Position numbers and translations under genes: made by a program
Notes under the pieces: generated by a model
What the model saw: only the letters and a program-made list of their open reading frames with translations
Told to the model about the DNA's origin: nothing
Database searches by the model: none
Origin: CAZTAR01 sp043813895
GTDB taxonomy: Bacteria > Planctomycetota > Phycisphaerae > UBA1845 > UTPLA1
Length of the DNA stretch: 11,797 nucleotides
Direction of reading: 5' to 3'
Assembly (NCBI GenBank): GCA_043813895.1
Contig: JBDRKQ010000146.1
Location: forward strand, 1-11,797
Part shown: piece after piece, positions 1-7,083 of the stretch
Numbering within the stretch: the stretch's first letter is position 1
How the letters are laid out: each line of letters begins with the position of its first letter

Positions 1-76
1 CCCGAAGCGCTGAGCACGACTCTCTAACGGACCCGATGCAATCGCACCCAAACAAACGACACCGCGGTCCGAAGAC

Positions 77-100
77 TTTGCGGGCGTTTGCGGGCGTTTG
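77..100. repeat. Tandem decamer in the leader of gene 1
   Basis: The unit CGGGCGTTTG occurs twice head to tail (81-90 and 91-100), preceded by a partial TTTG at 77-80. It lies about 80 bases upstream of the start codon at 182 and is followed by a short T-run (103-107). It could be a paired protein-binding site or a replication slip. Nothing in the sequence decides between these. Confidence 0.5.
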
Positions 101-181
101 CACTTTTTCTGGTGTAAACGGGTGCTGTCGGAGCCAGTTGAACCACCCAAGCATGGCCCGCGAAAAGAAAAGGCAAAAAAA

Positions 182-694
182 ATGCACAACGATCAAGCCG
201 TCGATCTCGTCGCAAAGCAGGAGAGCAATTCATCGATCTTCGAGAGAATCACCTCCGACCGCCGCCGCGAAATCAACAAAGCGATCATCGATCGCGAGCC
301 GCCGACCTACAAAGGCGTCTTCGCCAAGTTCAAGCTCGCCGACTCCGGCATCACGTACCACGCCTTCTACCGCTACGCCCGCCGGGTCCGCTCGCAGGTG
401 GCGATGTTCGAGATGGCCGAGGCGACCTCGGGGGCGGGGACGGACCTGCCTGCCGTATTGCCCAAGGCGCTCGCCCAGCGGCTGCTCGAAGTGCTCGCCT
501 TCGAGGACGTCTCCCCGCGACACATCCAACGCCTCACCGACGCCTACAAGACGGCCGTCAACACGCAGGTGATGATCCGACGCCACGGGCTCTTCCGCAA
601 AGGGGGCGCCCCGGATGCCGGCGGTGATGCAGCCGACCTCATCATGCAGTACTGTGAGCTGGTCGAACGCGAAGAGGCGGCGAAGAAGGGGTAA
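182..694 (+). CDS. Small hypothetical protein, possible DNA-binding phage-Mu gp27-like
   Basis: This encodes a 170-residue soluble protein of unknown function. The start at 182 is preferred over the in-frame ATG at 98 because a purine-rich GAAAAGG ribosome site ends about 9 bases before it, and the 28 residues upstream look non-coding. Residues 20-72 are basic and helical, with the pattern DRRREINKAIIDREPPTYKG followed by GITYHAFYRYARRVRSQ. That order (a short helix of the kind that recognises a residue after 'REINK', a turn, then a helix ending in a basic RYARRVR) recalls the helix-turn-helix proteins of the phage Mu gp27/DUF3486 group, but the resemblance is from memory and weak. Residues 90-138 are a second helical region, and the tail (150-170) is acidic then lysine-rich. 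There are no membrane segments or signal peptide. It stands alone, convergent with the next gene, and ends in a TAATAG double stop that lies within a heptamer repeat. Confidence 0.75.
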   Translation: MHNDQAVDLVAKQESNSSIFERITSDRRREINKAIIDREPPTYKGVFAKFKLADSGITYHAFYRYARRVRSQVAMFEMAEATSGAGTDLPAVLPKALAQRLLEVLAFEDVSPRHIQRLTDAYKTAVNTQVMIRRHGLFRKGGAPDAGGDAADLIMQYCELVEREEAAKKG

Positions 695-739
695 TAGCGA
701 ATCGCGAAAGAGAGCCGGCAACAGAAATGGCGAAACGCC
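693..739. repeat. Degenerate heptamer repeat overlapping a stop codon
   Basis: Units of the form AATNGCG recur: AATAGCG (693-699), AATCGCG (700-706), a decayed AAAGAGA (707-713), then after an 11-base interruption AATGGCG (726-732) and AAACGCC (733-739). The first unit supplies part of the TAA stop and the following TAG of gene 1. Two of the same unit forms (AATAGCG and AATGGCG) occur in a tidier array at 5885-5919 inside the hydroxylase gene, so this appears to be a dispersed tandem element of the genome. Confidence 0.5.
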
Positions 740-751
740 GAAAAGCAAAGA

Positions 752-807
752 AGCCGCCGCGGCAATCGCCAGTCAACCATCGTTGATCGTCAATTGCCGC
801 GGCGGCT
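752..807. terminator. Bidirectional terminator between convergent genes
   Basis: A perfect 15-base inverted repeat pairs 752-766 with 793-807 (left arm AGCCGCCGCGGCAAT). The 26-base loop holds a second hairpin, TCAAC (773-777) with GTTGA (782-786). It sits between the plus gene ending at 694 and the minus gene ending at 817. On the plus strand TTTT follows at 814-817. On the minus strand a T-rich stretch (TCTTTGCTTTTC) follows the stem directly. Both sides therefore fit an intrinsic terminator serving the two converging genes. Confidence 0.75.
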
Positions 808-816
808 GGAGAGTTT

Positions 817-2274
817 TCAGCGTTGTCGTCGTCGGGTGTAGCGCCGACGCACGTACCACCGCAGGCCCAGCAGGCCGATGAACGTGTTGACCATGCCTGC
901 GAGGAAGCAGGGTCCGCACAGGGGCACGCCACAGGTGCTCTGGAACAGGAACAACAGGCAGAAGGGGGGTGGCGGCGCGCCCGTGGTGGGCTGTGGCGCC
1001 GGCTCGTCCGGCCCGAGCACTGTCACGTCGAAAGAGCACGAGACCTCGGCGCCAAGGTCGTCCGTGGCGGTCACCGTGACGGTGGTCGTGCCGATCGGGA
1101 ACAGCGTGCCTGACGGCGGCTCGACCGTGACGACGACGTTGCATCCGTTTTCAGTCGGGGGCGTCGGATACTCGACAACGAGGCCCGTCTCATCCGGCGC
1201 CTGCACGGTGATGGCCTCCGGGCACGCGCCAAGAAGGAGCGCCGCGTCGCACTCGTCCAGCACGCCGTTCTTGTTGCAGTCGCCGGCAGCGCCAAGACTT
1301 CCGCCGAGGCCGGTCAGGAACCGGTAGGCGAAGCTGACCCTGGTGACGAGGCCGCTCGTCGTATTGATGGAGAAGATCTGCGTGGCGTCTATGAACTTCT
1401 GACCGTCCGGGGGCGTTCCGATGGCGTACAGGACGCCGTTGGCCGCGAAGCCGATTCCGTACAGACTCTGAACCGAGAATTCCAGGGAGTCCGCTGTCAG
1501 AACGATTTCGCTTGTGACCGCACCGGTGTCGGGGTTGTGCGTGCGCAAGAGCACGTCCCCGAAATCCTTGGCCGGCGGGAGACCGCTGAAGCCGAGCGAG
1601 TAGATCACGCCGTCGGGCGACGTGGCGAGGCCGAGCACGAGCAGATCAGTCTGCAACGTCTCCAAGAGTCCGCCGTTTGCGGGATCAAGCCTGACCAGGC
1701 GATCGCCGGTGATTGCCAGGCCCTTCGATTGAATCGAACCGGAAGCAGTGCCATACAGTCGGCCGTCCGGACCGAACGTCAGGCCGAGCACGTGAACATC
1801 GAGAATCAGATTGGCAAGCGGCGCGACGGTCCCCGCATCCCGATTCACCTTGAACATCCGCTGGCCCAGCAGTTTGTCGGTCACGACCGACAACTCCACC
1901 GTGATGATCTGGCCGTTCGTGGGGTTGATGGCGATATCCGCGAACAGCACTTCTTCCGGGTCCGAGGTCGCGATGTCGCCCAGTTGGCCGTTCAGGGGGT
2001 TGAGCCGGTACACAATGCCTGTATACAGCGACTTGCCTTCCGACAGAGGCAGGCCTGTTGCAACCAAGTCGCCCGTCAGTTCGCAGATGTCCAGCGCCCC
2101 GTTGTTGTTGCAGTCAAGCTCCGGGTTCTCCGCGATCTCGGTTGCGTCATCGATGTCATTGCCGTTGCAGTCGGTGATGTCGTTCGCAGGCGCCTTCGCG
2201 GGAAGTGCCAAACACGAACAGATGCACAGCAGTTGAAGCAGTCTTGACCAGTTTATGTTTCTTGCAGCGTACAT
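817..2274 (-). CDS. Secreted propeller/HYR-domain protein with C-terminal anchor
   Basis: This encodes a 485-residue exported protein of unknown role, probably displayed on the cell surface. The start at 2274 is chosen because AGAGGA lies 9 bases upstream and the product then opens with a signal peptide (residues 1-30, likely cut after APA). The longer reading from 2313 adds 13 residues without a good ribosome site. Domains in order: two aspartate/asparagine calcium-loop motifs at 35-66 (DCNGNDIDD, DCNNNGALD); a repeated 'GxxFxPDGxLYG' region at about 100-325 that suggests a beta-propeller (GLTFGPDGRLYGT 164-176, GLATSPDGVIYSL 215-227, GIGFAANGVLYAIG 273-286); a third loop DCNKNGVLDECD at 332-343; a HYR (hyalin repeat) domain at about 350-420; and a Pro/Thr linker at 421-437. 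The tail has cysteines at 448, 453 and 456, a hydrophobic stretch to about 474 and an arginine-rich end, resembling the C-terminal sorting signals of exosortase- or rhombosortase-type systems. The calcium motifs resemble dockerin loops, but no complete dockerin repeat pair is visible. The gene appears monocistronic. Confidence 0.85.
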   Translation of the reverse strand: MYAARNINWSRLLQLLCICSCLALPAKAPANDITDCNGNDIDDATEIAENPELDCNNNGALDICELTGDLVATGLPLSEGKSLYTGIVYRLNPLNGQLGDIATSDPEEVLFADIAINPTNGQIITVELSVVTDKLLGQRMFKVNRDAGTVAPLANLILDVHVLGLTFGPDGRLYGTASGSIQSKGLAITGDRLVRLDPANGGLLETLQTDLLVLGLATSPDGVIYSLGFSGLPPAKDFGDVLLRTHNPDTGAVTSEIVLTADSLEFSVQSLYGIGFAANGVLYAIGTPPDGQKFIDATQIFSINTTSGLVTRVSFAYRFLTGLGGSLGAAGDCNKNGVLDECDAALLLGACPEAITVQAPDETGLVVEYPTPPTENGCNVVVTVEPPSGTLFPIGTTTVTVTATDDLGAEVSCSFDVTVLGPDEPAPQPTTGAPPPPFCLLFLFQSTCGVPLCGPCFLAGMVNTFIGLLGLRWYVRRRYTRRRQR

Positions 2275-2412
2275 GATGCGTATTCCTCTGACAATGTGCC
2301 AATGCAGGACCACTCTATCGTTGGTGTTCCCGGTTCTCCCGTTCAGCGGGTTCCGACTCCAGACCAGACTGTCGAGATGTGCAAAAAACCCACCCTCCGT
2401 CTAAACCAGGAT

Positions 2413-2441
2413 ATCATAAGTGCGCCCCATTCCGAAGTGAA
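2413..2441 (-). promoter_or_regulatory. Candidate promoter of the HYR-protein gene
   Basis: Read on the minus strand, TTCACT (2441-2436) and TATGAT (2418-2413) are separated by 17 bases. They match the housekeeping -35 and -10 hexamers at 4 of 6 and 5 of 6 positions. Transcription would begin near 2406, giving an untranslated leader of about 130 bases before the start at 2274. This is consensus matching only. Confidence 0.45.
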
Positions 2442-2562
2442 GGCGGAGACGGAGACAACTTTTGTTTTGCTCGTGCACCTTGAAATCGTTGTTCCCTGTG
2501 GGTGGCGCCCCAGTCTATCGATGATCGGGTCCAATAATCGTTCGTTGAGGGCCGTTGTTCTC

Positions 2563-2582
2563 CGTGTCACGGGAGTGACACG
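2563..2582. promoter_or_regulatory. 8-base inverted repeat, possible operator
   Basis: CGTGTCAC (2563-2570) and GTGACACG (2575-2582) form a perfect dyad around a 4-base spacer. No T-run flanks it on either strand, so a terminator is unlikely. It is about 120 bases upstream of the candidate promoter at 2413-2441, on the far side from the gene. A protein-binding site or a transcript hairpin is possible. Confidence 0.35.
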
Positions 2583-2658
2583 TGCGTCTTGCTTCCGAGG
2601 TGACGCTTGCCACACGTCGGTGCGAAGGCGAACGCAGAATGACACGGCGACCGGTTTC

Positions 2659-2676
2659 TGAGAGTCGCGGCTCTCA
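2659..2676 (-). terminator. Weak hairpin after the MocA stop
   Basis: TGAGAG (2659-2664) pairs with CTCTCA (2671-2676) around a 6-base loop, directly after the stop codon at 2677-2679 on the minus strand. The stem is short and is followed by GAAACCGG rather than a T-run. It may mark the operon end, but intrinsic termination would be weak. Confidence 0.25.
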
Positions 2677-3288
2677 TCATTGGCGGAGGCGGTCGTAGTC
2701 TTCCGGCGTGTTGACGTCGATCGGCAGGGGACCGGTGGTGATCCGCAATTCGCGGACGGCGTCGGCGTGTTGTTGTGCAAGCTCGTTCAGCTTGCGGTCG
2801 GGCGGCCAGTCGGCAACCTCGCGGATGAGCTTCCATGAGAAGATCGTCGGGTGATCCCGGTGACCCTGGTACGTGGCGATGAGGATGCCTGGTGGGCTCT
2901 TGGGCAGGCGATACGTCTCCACGCAGGTGGTGATTGTGCCACCGGTGACCTGCGGCTGGTCGGCGAGGAGGACCATGATCCCGTCGGTGGGGGCCGGGTC
3001 GAACTCATCCTTGATCGTCGCGAGCCCGAGCTGAACGGAGGCCAGCATCTCGCTGTCCGGGTCGTTATTGACCGCGACGTGGCACCGCTCGGGCAGGTCG
3101 CCGCCGAGGAATCGCTCGACCTCGGGATTGGCGACGATCACCAGGCCGTCAACGGTCGATTCGAGGATGCCGTCGAGGGCGGCGTCGAGGATCGTGCTCT
3201 CGCCGTAGGGCAGGAGCTGCTTTGGCCGGCCCATCCGCCGGCTTTGCCCGGCAGCGAGGAGAAGTGCATAGACGCTGGCGTTGATCAT
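2677..3288 (-). CDS. mocA: Molybdenum cofactor cytidylyltransferase, MocA family
   Basis: This 203-residue cytoplasmic nucleotidyltransferase is expected to join CTP to molybdopterin cofactor, giving the cytosine-dinucleotide cofactor used by bacterial xanthine dehydrogenase-family enzymes. The nucleotide-binding signature LAAGQSRRMGRPKQLLP is at 11-27. The LAAG form (rather than LAGG) is typical of the CTP-using MocA branch, as opposed to GTP-using MobA. Other conserved blocks are NNDPDSEMLASVQLG (74-88), the metal-binding LADQPQV (108-114), HRDHP (143-147) and DVNTPEDY (191-198). The length matches the family. It is the last gene of the hydroxylase operon: its ATG overlaps the XdhC stop in an ATGA (3285-3288), so translation is probably coupled. 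A GGAG lies about 8 bases upstream of the start. The family also includes YgfJ-type accessory proteins of selenium-dependent molybdenum hydroxylases, so the exact cofactor product is inferred. Confidence 0.9.
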   Translation of the reverse strand: MINASVYALLLAAGQSRRMGRPKQLLPYGESTILDAALDGILESTVDGLVIVANPEVERFLGGDLPERCHVAVNNDPDSEMLASVQLGLATIKDEFDPAPTDGIMVLLADQPQVTGGTITTCVETYRLPKSPPGILIATYQGHRDHPTIFSWKLIREVADWPPDRKLNELAQQHADAVRELRITTGPLPIDVNTPEDYDRLRQ

Positions 3289-4295
3289 GTGCCGCTCCGT
3301 TCGTGGCGATTGGTGTGCGGTGGGTGGTCTTGGGTTGCCGAGACGCCTTGATGTCCCTCAACGCTGAACGGCCCCTCGACGCGCGTGGGCTTGGATGTTC
3401 GCCGGACCTCGATCAATTGCGCGACGATGCTGACGGCGATCTCGGGCACGGTCACGGCGCCGATGGCGAGGCCGATGGGGGCGCGGACGCGATCGAGCCC
3501 CTCGCGCGGGACGCCGAGCGCGACGAGATCGTCGTAGATGAGCTTGATCTTTCGGCGGCTGCCGATCATGCCGATGTAACGAGCCGGGGAATCGATGACG
3601 GCGTGCAACGCTTCTTCATCGTGCTTGTGGCCGCGCGTGACGATGACGACGAACGTGTTGGCGTCGATCGGTTGCCGGCGTAGTGTCGCGGCGATGTCAC
3701 CCACGACCGGTACGACGGGCTCCGGTAGGCGCTCGCGGTTCATCATGTCGCCTCGGTCGTCGACGACGAAGGTTTCGAAATCGAGCCCGACGGCGAGCCT
3801 GGCGACCTCCGCGCCGACGTGGCCTGCTCCGGCGATGACAAGCCGTGCGGGGGCCTCGATGAGCAGGCGGTATTCCTGCGTCTTGCCCTCATGTTGCACG
3901 CGGATCGGGACGGACGCCTGTCGGCCTTGCCCGATCGCCGCCACGGCCTGGCGAAAGGGTACGGCCTGGGCCTCGTCGAGGATCGTCATGACGGCGACGC
4001 ACAGGCTGCCGCCGCAGATGAGGCCGTCGTCCCAGCCGTAGTCGTGATCGAGATCGAAGGTGAGTAGCGCCGACTCGCCTTGCTGAAGGAGCCGAGACGC
4101 GCGGTTGCACAGTTCGGCCTCGACGCAGCCGCCGCCGATCGTGCCTTCGGTTGTCATGCCCTCGCGGACGAGGATCGCGGCGCCGCTTACCTGCGGCGTG
4201 GATCCCCGTGCAGCGACGATTGCGCAGAACGCACAGCGGCGGCCTCGTTCGACCTCCGCAATGAGTGTCTCGAATAGACGGACGTAAGGGTTCAT
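3285..4295 (-). CDS. xdhC: XdhC-family molybdenum cofactor insertion/sulfuration chaperone
   Basis: This 336-residue cytoplasmic protein belongs to the XdhC/CoxI family. In characterised members it binds the molybdenum cofactor, helps its sulfuration and delivers it to the hydroxylase without becoming part of the mature enzyme. The N-terminal domain contains ARGSTPQVSGAAILVREG (29-46), GTIGGGCVEAEL (51-62) with Cys57, and GLICGGSL (91-98) with Cys94. The C-terminal Rossmann domain has RLVIAGAGHVGAEVARLA (151-168), an acidic VVDDR (177-181), RGHKHDEEAL (221-230) and YIGMIGSRRK (240-249). Residues 300-336 are a polar, probably disordered tail beyond the usual end. The start at 4295 is set by similarity and by the ATGA overlap with the hydroxylase stop (4292-4295); the same frame is open upstream to 4802, but that part is the antisense shadow of the hydroxylase gene. 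GAAGAG lies about 6 bases before the ATG. It is the middle gene of a three-gene operon. Confidence 0.93.
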   Translation of the reverse strand: MNPYVRLFETLIAEVERGRRCAFCAIVAARGSTPQVSGAAILVREGMTTEGTIGGGCVEAELCNRASRLLQQGESALLTFDLDHDYGWDDGLICGGSLCVAVMTILDEAQAVPFRQAVAAIGQGRQASVPIRVQHEGKTQEYRLLIEAPARLVIAGAGHVGAEVARLAVGLDFETFVVDDRGDMMNRERLPEPVVPVVGDIAATLRRQPIDANTFVVIVTRGHKHDEEALHAVIDSPARYIGMIGSRRKIKLIYDDLVALGVPREGLDRVRAPIGLAIGAVTVPEIAVSIVAQLIEVRRTSKPTRVEGPFSVEGHQGVSATQDHPPHTNRHERSGT

Positions 4296-7042
4296 GTGTC
4301 TCTTCGTATTCGGCGGTACGGTTTCGCCAGCGCCTTCGCGGCCGGCGAGTCGCGCATCGGCAGCCGCAAACGGCGGACCCTGTCGAACGAGTATAACGCG
4401 CCGGCGACCGCCGCGGCGGTCGGCACGAGCCCGATTTCGCCGATGCCCCGTGCACCGTACGGGCAATCGGGATCGCCTTCTTCGATGAAGATGACATCCA
4501 CAGGGGGCATCTGGTTGGCGCGGAGGATGCCGCTGCTGCGAATGTCGTCGGTCTTGATCTCGCCACCCTCGACGACGAGTTCTTCGGTCAGGGCGTGGCC
4601 GAGCCCCATGTGGATCGCGCCCTCGATTTGACCCTCGGCGAGTTTTGGGTTGATGACGCGGCCGGCGTCGTGGGCGGCGACGACGCGCTCGATCGCGCCT
4701 TGGTCGTTCAGGATCACGACCTGCGTGGCATAGCCGTAGGTCAGGTGCGTCACGGGGTCGGGTACGCCGGCGCCGAACTTGTCGGTCGGAAGGCAATCCC
4801 ATCGCCCCTCGTACACACTGCCGACAAGGTCCGCGAGCGTTCGGCCTGCGTCGAGGTCGGCCTTGAGCTTGCGTGCCGCGCTAATGGCGCCGTGGCAGCC
4901 GAGCAAGGTCCCTCGGCTCCCTGTCGTCTGGCCGCAATCCAGGTCGTCGCGCGTGTCCGTGGTGACGTCCATGATTTCGGCGGGCAAATGCGTCTCCTCC
5001 ACGACGGTTTGGATGAGGACCGTGAAGAGGCCCTGGCCCATTTCGGTGAAGCCGCTGCGGATCGTGATGCGGCCGCCCGGCTCGACGGTGATGCTTGCCC
5101 GACCGCTCTCGGGCAGCGCGTTGCCGATTCCGACACTCTTGATGCCGCAGGCGATGCCGGCGTACTTGGCCGATCGGTAGGCGTCCTTGACGGCTTCGAG
5201 GGTCGTCCGCAGACCGAAAGGCTTGGTCATCTTCTGGCCGGTGCAGAAGGTGTCGCCGGGCTCCAGGATGTTGCGATGCCGCATCTCCCATCCGTCGATG
5301 CCGACCTTTTCCGCGAGCATGTCCAGGGCGCCTTCGATTGCGAAGGCCGCCTGATTCGCACCGAAACCGCGCATAGCGCCGCAAGGCGGGTTGTTGGTGT
5401 AGATGGCGGACGCCTCGATATCGAGGTTTGGAATGCGATACGGTCCTGCGGAGTGGCTGGCAGCGCGTTCGAGGACTTTTCCGCCGACGGAGGCATAGGC
5501 GCCGGTGTCACCGAGGATTCGCGCCCGTAGGGCGGTGAGTCGTCCGTCGGCGTCGCAACCGATCTTGTAGTGCAGGCGGATGGGATGGCGTTTGGGATGG
5601 AGACGGATGCTCTCCTTGCGCGTGAGAACGGTCTTGACCGGTCGCCCGAGGAGATGGGCTGCCAGGGCCGTTTGACCCTGGATGGACATGTCTTCCTTGC
5701 CGCCGAAAGCGCCGCCGTTCGCAACCAGCTCGACGGCGACGCGCTCGACAGGCCAGCCGAGGATTTGCGCGATCTGCCGCCTGTCGTCGAAGACGCCCTG
5801 CCCCTGGGAGAGGATGTAGAGGCCGCGATGCTGCGGGGGAAGGGCGGTCGCGGGGTCAATCGTTTCGCCGTGGTGGAGGGTGTTGAATAGCGCATTGCGA
5901 ATGGCGAATAGCGAAATGCCGGAGGCGGCCGGTTGCAGGTCGCAGCTGTCGATCGGCACTGCGATGCAGGCTTCTGGTTCGAGGAACATGTGCTCGATGT
6001 GTTGTGTTTGCCACTGGGCTTCGACGATGTGCGCGCTTTGGGAGAATGCGGTGTTCACGTCGCCTCGGGCGAGTGCGGAACGTTCGAGCAGGTTGCCCGA
6101 CACATGGACTTTGGGAGCCTCGGGCCGCAGGGCCTCGGCGGGGTCGGTGACGGGCGGCCGAACCTCACAGTCGATCTTGATGAGATCAGCGGCATGGCGG
6201 GCCGCTTGCGGATCGGCTGCGACGACGGCCGCGAGGACGTCCCCCACGTAGCGTGTCTCCTCACCTTCCGCGATAAGGATCGGCCAGTCTTGCTCGATGA
6301 GGCCGACGTGACGATCGCCCGGCACGTCGCGCCAGGTGATGACCCGGAGGACGCCGTCGGCGGCCTGGGCGGCGGACGTGTCGATCCGTTTGACGAGTGC
6401 CCGCGGGTGGTCGCTGAATCGCATTGCGGCGAAGGCCATGCCTGGGATCGAGATGTCGTCGATGAACTTGCGCTGGCCGAGCACGGCGTTGCGGGCGTCG
6501 TACTTTGGAAGCGGTGTGCCGACTTCGCCGGCGTCACCTGCGTCATCGAGCTGGTGCTGACCCCGTCGGACGGCGGCCAGCAGTTCGACGGCGTCGACGA
6601 TCTTCTGGTAGCCCGTGCACCGGCACAGGTGGGCGGTGAGTTCGTCCTCGATCTCTTCCCGGGTCGGGTTGGGGTTCGTCTCGAGCAGTGCGTAGCTTCT
6701 GATCGCAATGCCCGGGATGCAGAAGCCGCACTGCACACCGCCTGCGCGGACAAAGCACTCGGCGAGCAGGCGCCGCGCTTCGTCGGACAGGCCCTCCAGG
6801 GTCGTGACCCTCTTGCCGGCGGCCTTGCGAACGGGCATCCGGCACGAGAGCGTCGGGCGGTCGTCAACGAGCACGGTGCAGCAGCCGCATTGACCCATCG
6901 GCTGGCAGCCGTTTTTGGGCGAGGTGATCCCGAGCCGGTTGCGAAGCGCGTCGAGCAGGGAGAGATCCTGCGAACTCTCCACCGTGACGGGTCGTCCGTT
7001 GAGCGTGAAGCTGAGAAGGTCGTCGCGTTTCCCTGTCGACAT
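4292..7042 (-). CDS. Fused [2Fe-2S]/molybdopterin hydroxylase, xanthine dehydrogenase family
   Basis: This 916-residue enzyme would hydroxylate a purine, other N-heterocycle or aldehyde using a molybdenum cofactor. The substrate cannot be read from sequence. Residues 8-75 are a plant-type ferredoxin domain with cysteines 46, 52, 55 and 67; spacing is C-x5-CGCC with an extra Cys54, against the usual C-x4-CGxC. Residues 80-157 carry the second cluster (VQCGFC 103-108, CRCTGYQ 140-146). The molybdopterin part starts near 180, with SQGQGVFDDRRQ (412-423), GGAFGGKED (443-451), MRGFGANQAA (557-566), GFTEMGQGL (664-672) and GARGIGEIG (863-871), where Glu869 is the expected catalytic base. There is no FAD domain and no FAD subunit nearby. 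Size and layout match Desulfovibrio aldehyde oxidoreductase and the selenium-dependent xanthine dehydrogenase group. A segment at about 366-406 exceeds what I recall of the family and contains a heptamer repeat. It heads the operon, with promoter at 7084-7112 and a GGAG ribosome site about 8 bases before the ATG. Confidence 0.92.
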   Translation of the reverse strand: MSTGKRDDLLSFTLNGRPVTVESSQDLSLLDALRNRLGITSPKNGCQPMGQCGCCTVLVDDRPTLSCRMPVRKAAGKRVTTLEGLSDEARRLLAECFVRAGGVQCGFCIPGIAIRSYALLETNPNPTREEIEDELTAHLCRCTGYQKIVDAVELLAAVRRGQHQLDDAGDAGEVGTPLPKYDARNAVLGQRKFIDDISIPGMAFAAMRFSDHPRALVKRIDTSAAQAADGVLRVITWRDVPGDRHVGLIEQDWPILIAEGEETRYVGDVLAAVVAADPQAARHAADLIKIDCEVRPPVTDPAEALRPEAPKVHVSGNLLERSALARGDVNTAFSQSAHIVEAQWQTQHIEHMFLEPEACIAVPIDSCDLQPAASGISLFAIRNALFNTLHHGETIDPATALPPQHRGLYILSQGQGVFDDRRQIAQILGWPVERVAVELVANGGAFGGKEDMSIQGQTALAAHLLGRPVKTVLTRKESIRLHPKRHPIRLHYKIGCDADGRLTALRARILGDTGAYASVGGKVLERAASHSAGPYRIPNLDIEASAIYTNNPPCGAMRGFGANQAAFAIEGALDMLAEKVGIDGWEMRHRNILEPGDTFCTGQKMTKPFGLRTTLEAVKDAYRSAKYAGIACGIKSVGIGNALPESGRASITVEPGGRITIRSGFTEMGQGLFTVLIQTVVEETHLPAEIMDVTTDTRDDLDCGQTTGSRGTLLGCHGAISAARKLKADLDAGRTLADLVGSVYEGRWDCLPTDKFGAGVPDPVTHLTYGYATQVVILNDQGAIERVVAAHDAGRVINPKLAEGQIEGAIHMGLGHALTEELVVEGGEIKTDDIRSSGILRANQMPPVDVIFIEEGDPDCPYGARGIGEIGLVPTAAAVAGALYSFDRVRRLRLPMRDSPAAKALAKPYRRIRRDT
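5885..5919. repeat. Five-unit heptamer array inside the hydroxylase gene
   Basis: Five contiguous 7-base units fill this stretch. Exact copies of GAATAGC lie at 5885-5891 and 5906-5912, with variants GCATTGC (5892-5898), GAATGGC (5899-5905) and GAAATGC (5913-5919). Read on the minus strand it is in frame and encodes residues 375-386 (GISLFAIRNALF) of the hydroxylase. The same unit type occurs at 693-739. This form resembles the short tandem heptamer repeats known from other bacteria such as cyanobacteria. Confidence 0.65.
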
Positions 7043-7083
7043 CGGGCGGCTCCGATTGACCGCGCGCGGTACGGCCTGCGCGC

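Larger units (their letters stand above)
2275..2676. other. Intergenic region between the MocA and HYR-protein genes
   Basis: About 400 bases with no convincing gene. Open frames on both strands here lack ribosome sites and recognisable protein character. It holds a candidate minus-strand promoter (2413-2441), an 8-base-stem dyad (2563-2582) and a small dyad just past the MocA stop (2659-2676). The rest shows nothing recognisable. Confidence 0.6.

Noticed and set aside
2296..2661. A 121-residue plus-strand open frame in the gap upstream of the HYR-protein gene
   Set aside because: No ribosome site precedes its ATG, and the product has no recognisable domain or consistent composition. It also overlaps the candidate promoter on the other strand. 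A real gene is not excluded but is unsupported.
4296..4802. An N-terminal extension of the XdhC frame
   Set aside because: The added 169 residues are Arg-rich shadow sequence of the hydroxylase gene. The family start MNPYVRLFE with the ATGA overlap is clearly better.
5885..5919. The heptamer array as a CRISPR-like array
   Set aside because: Units are 7 bases and contiguous with no spacers, so it is a simple tandem repeat.
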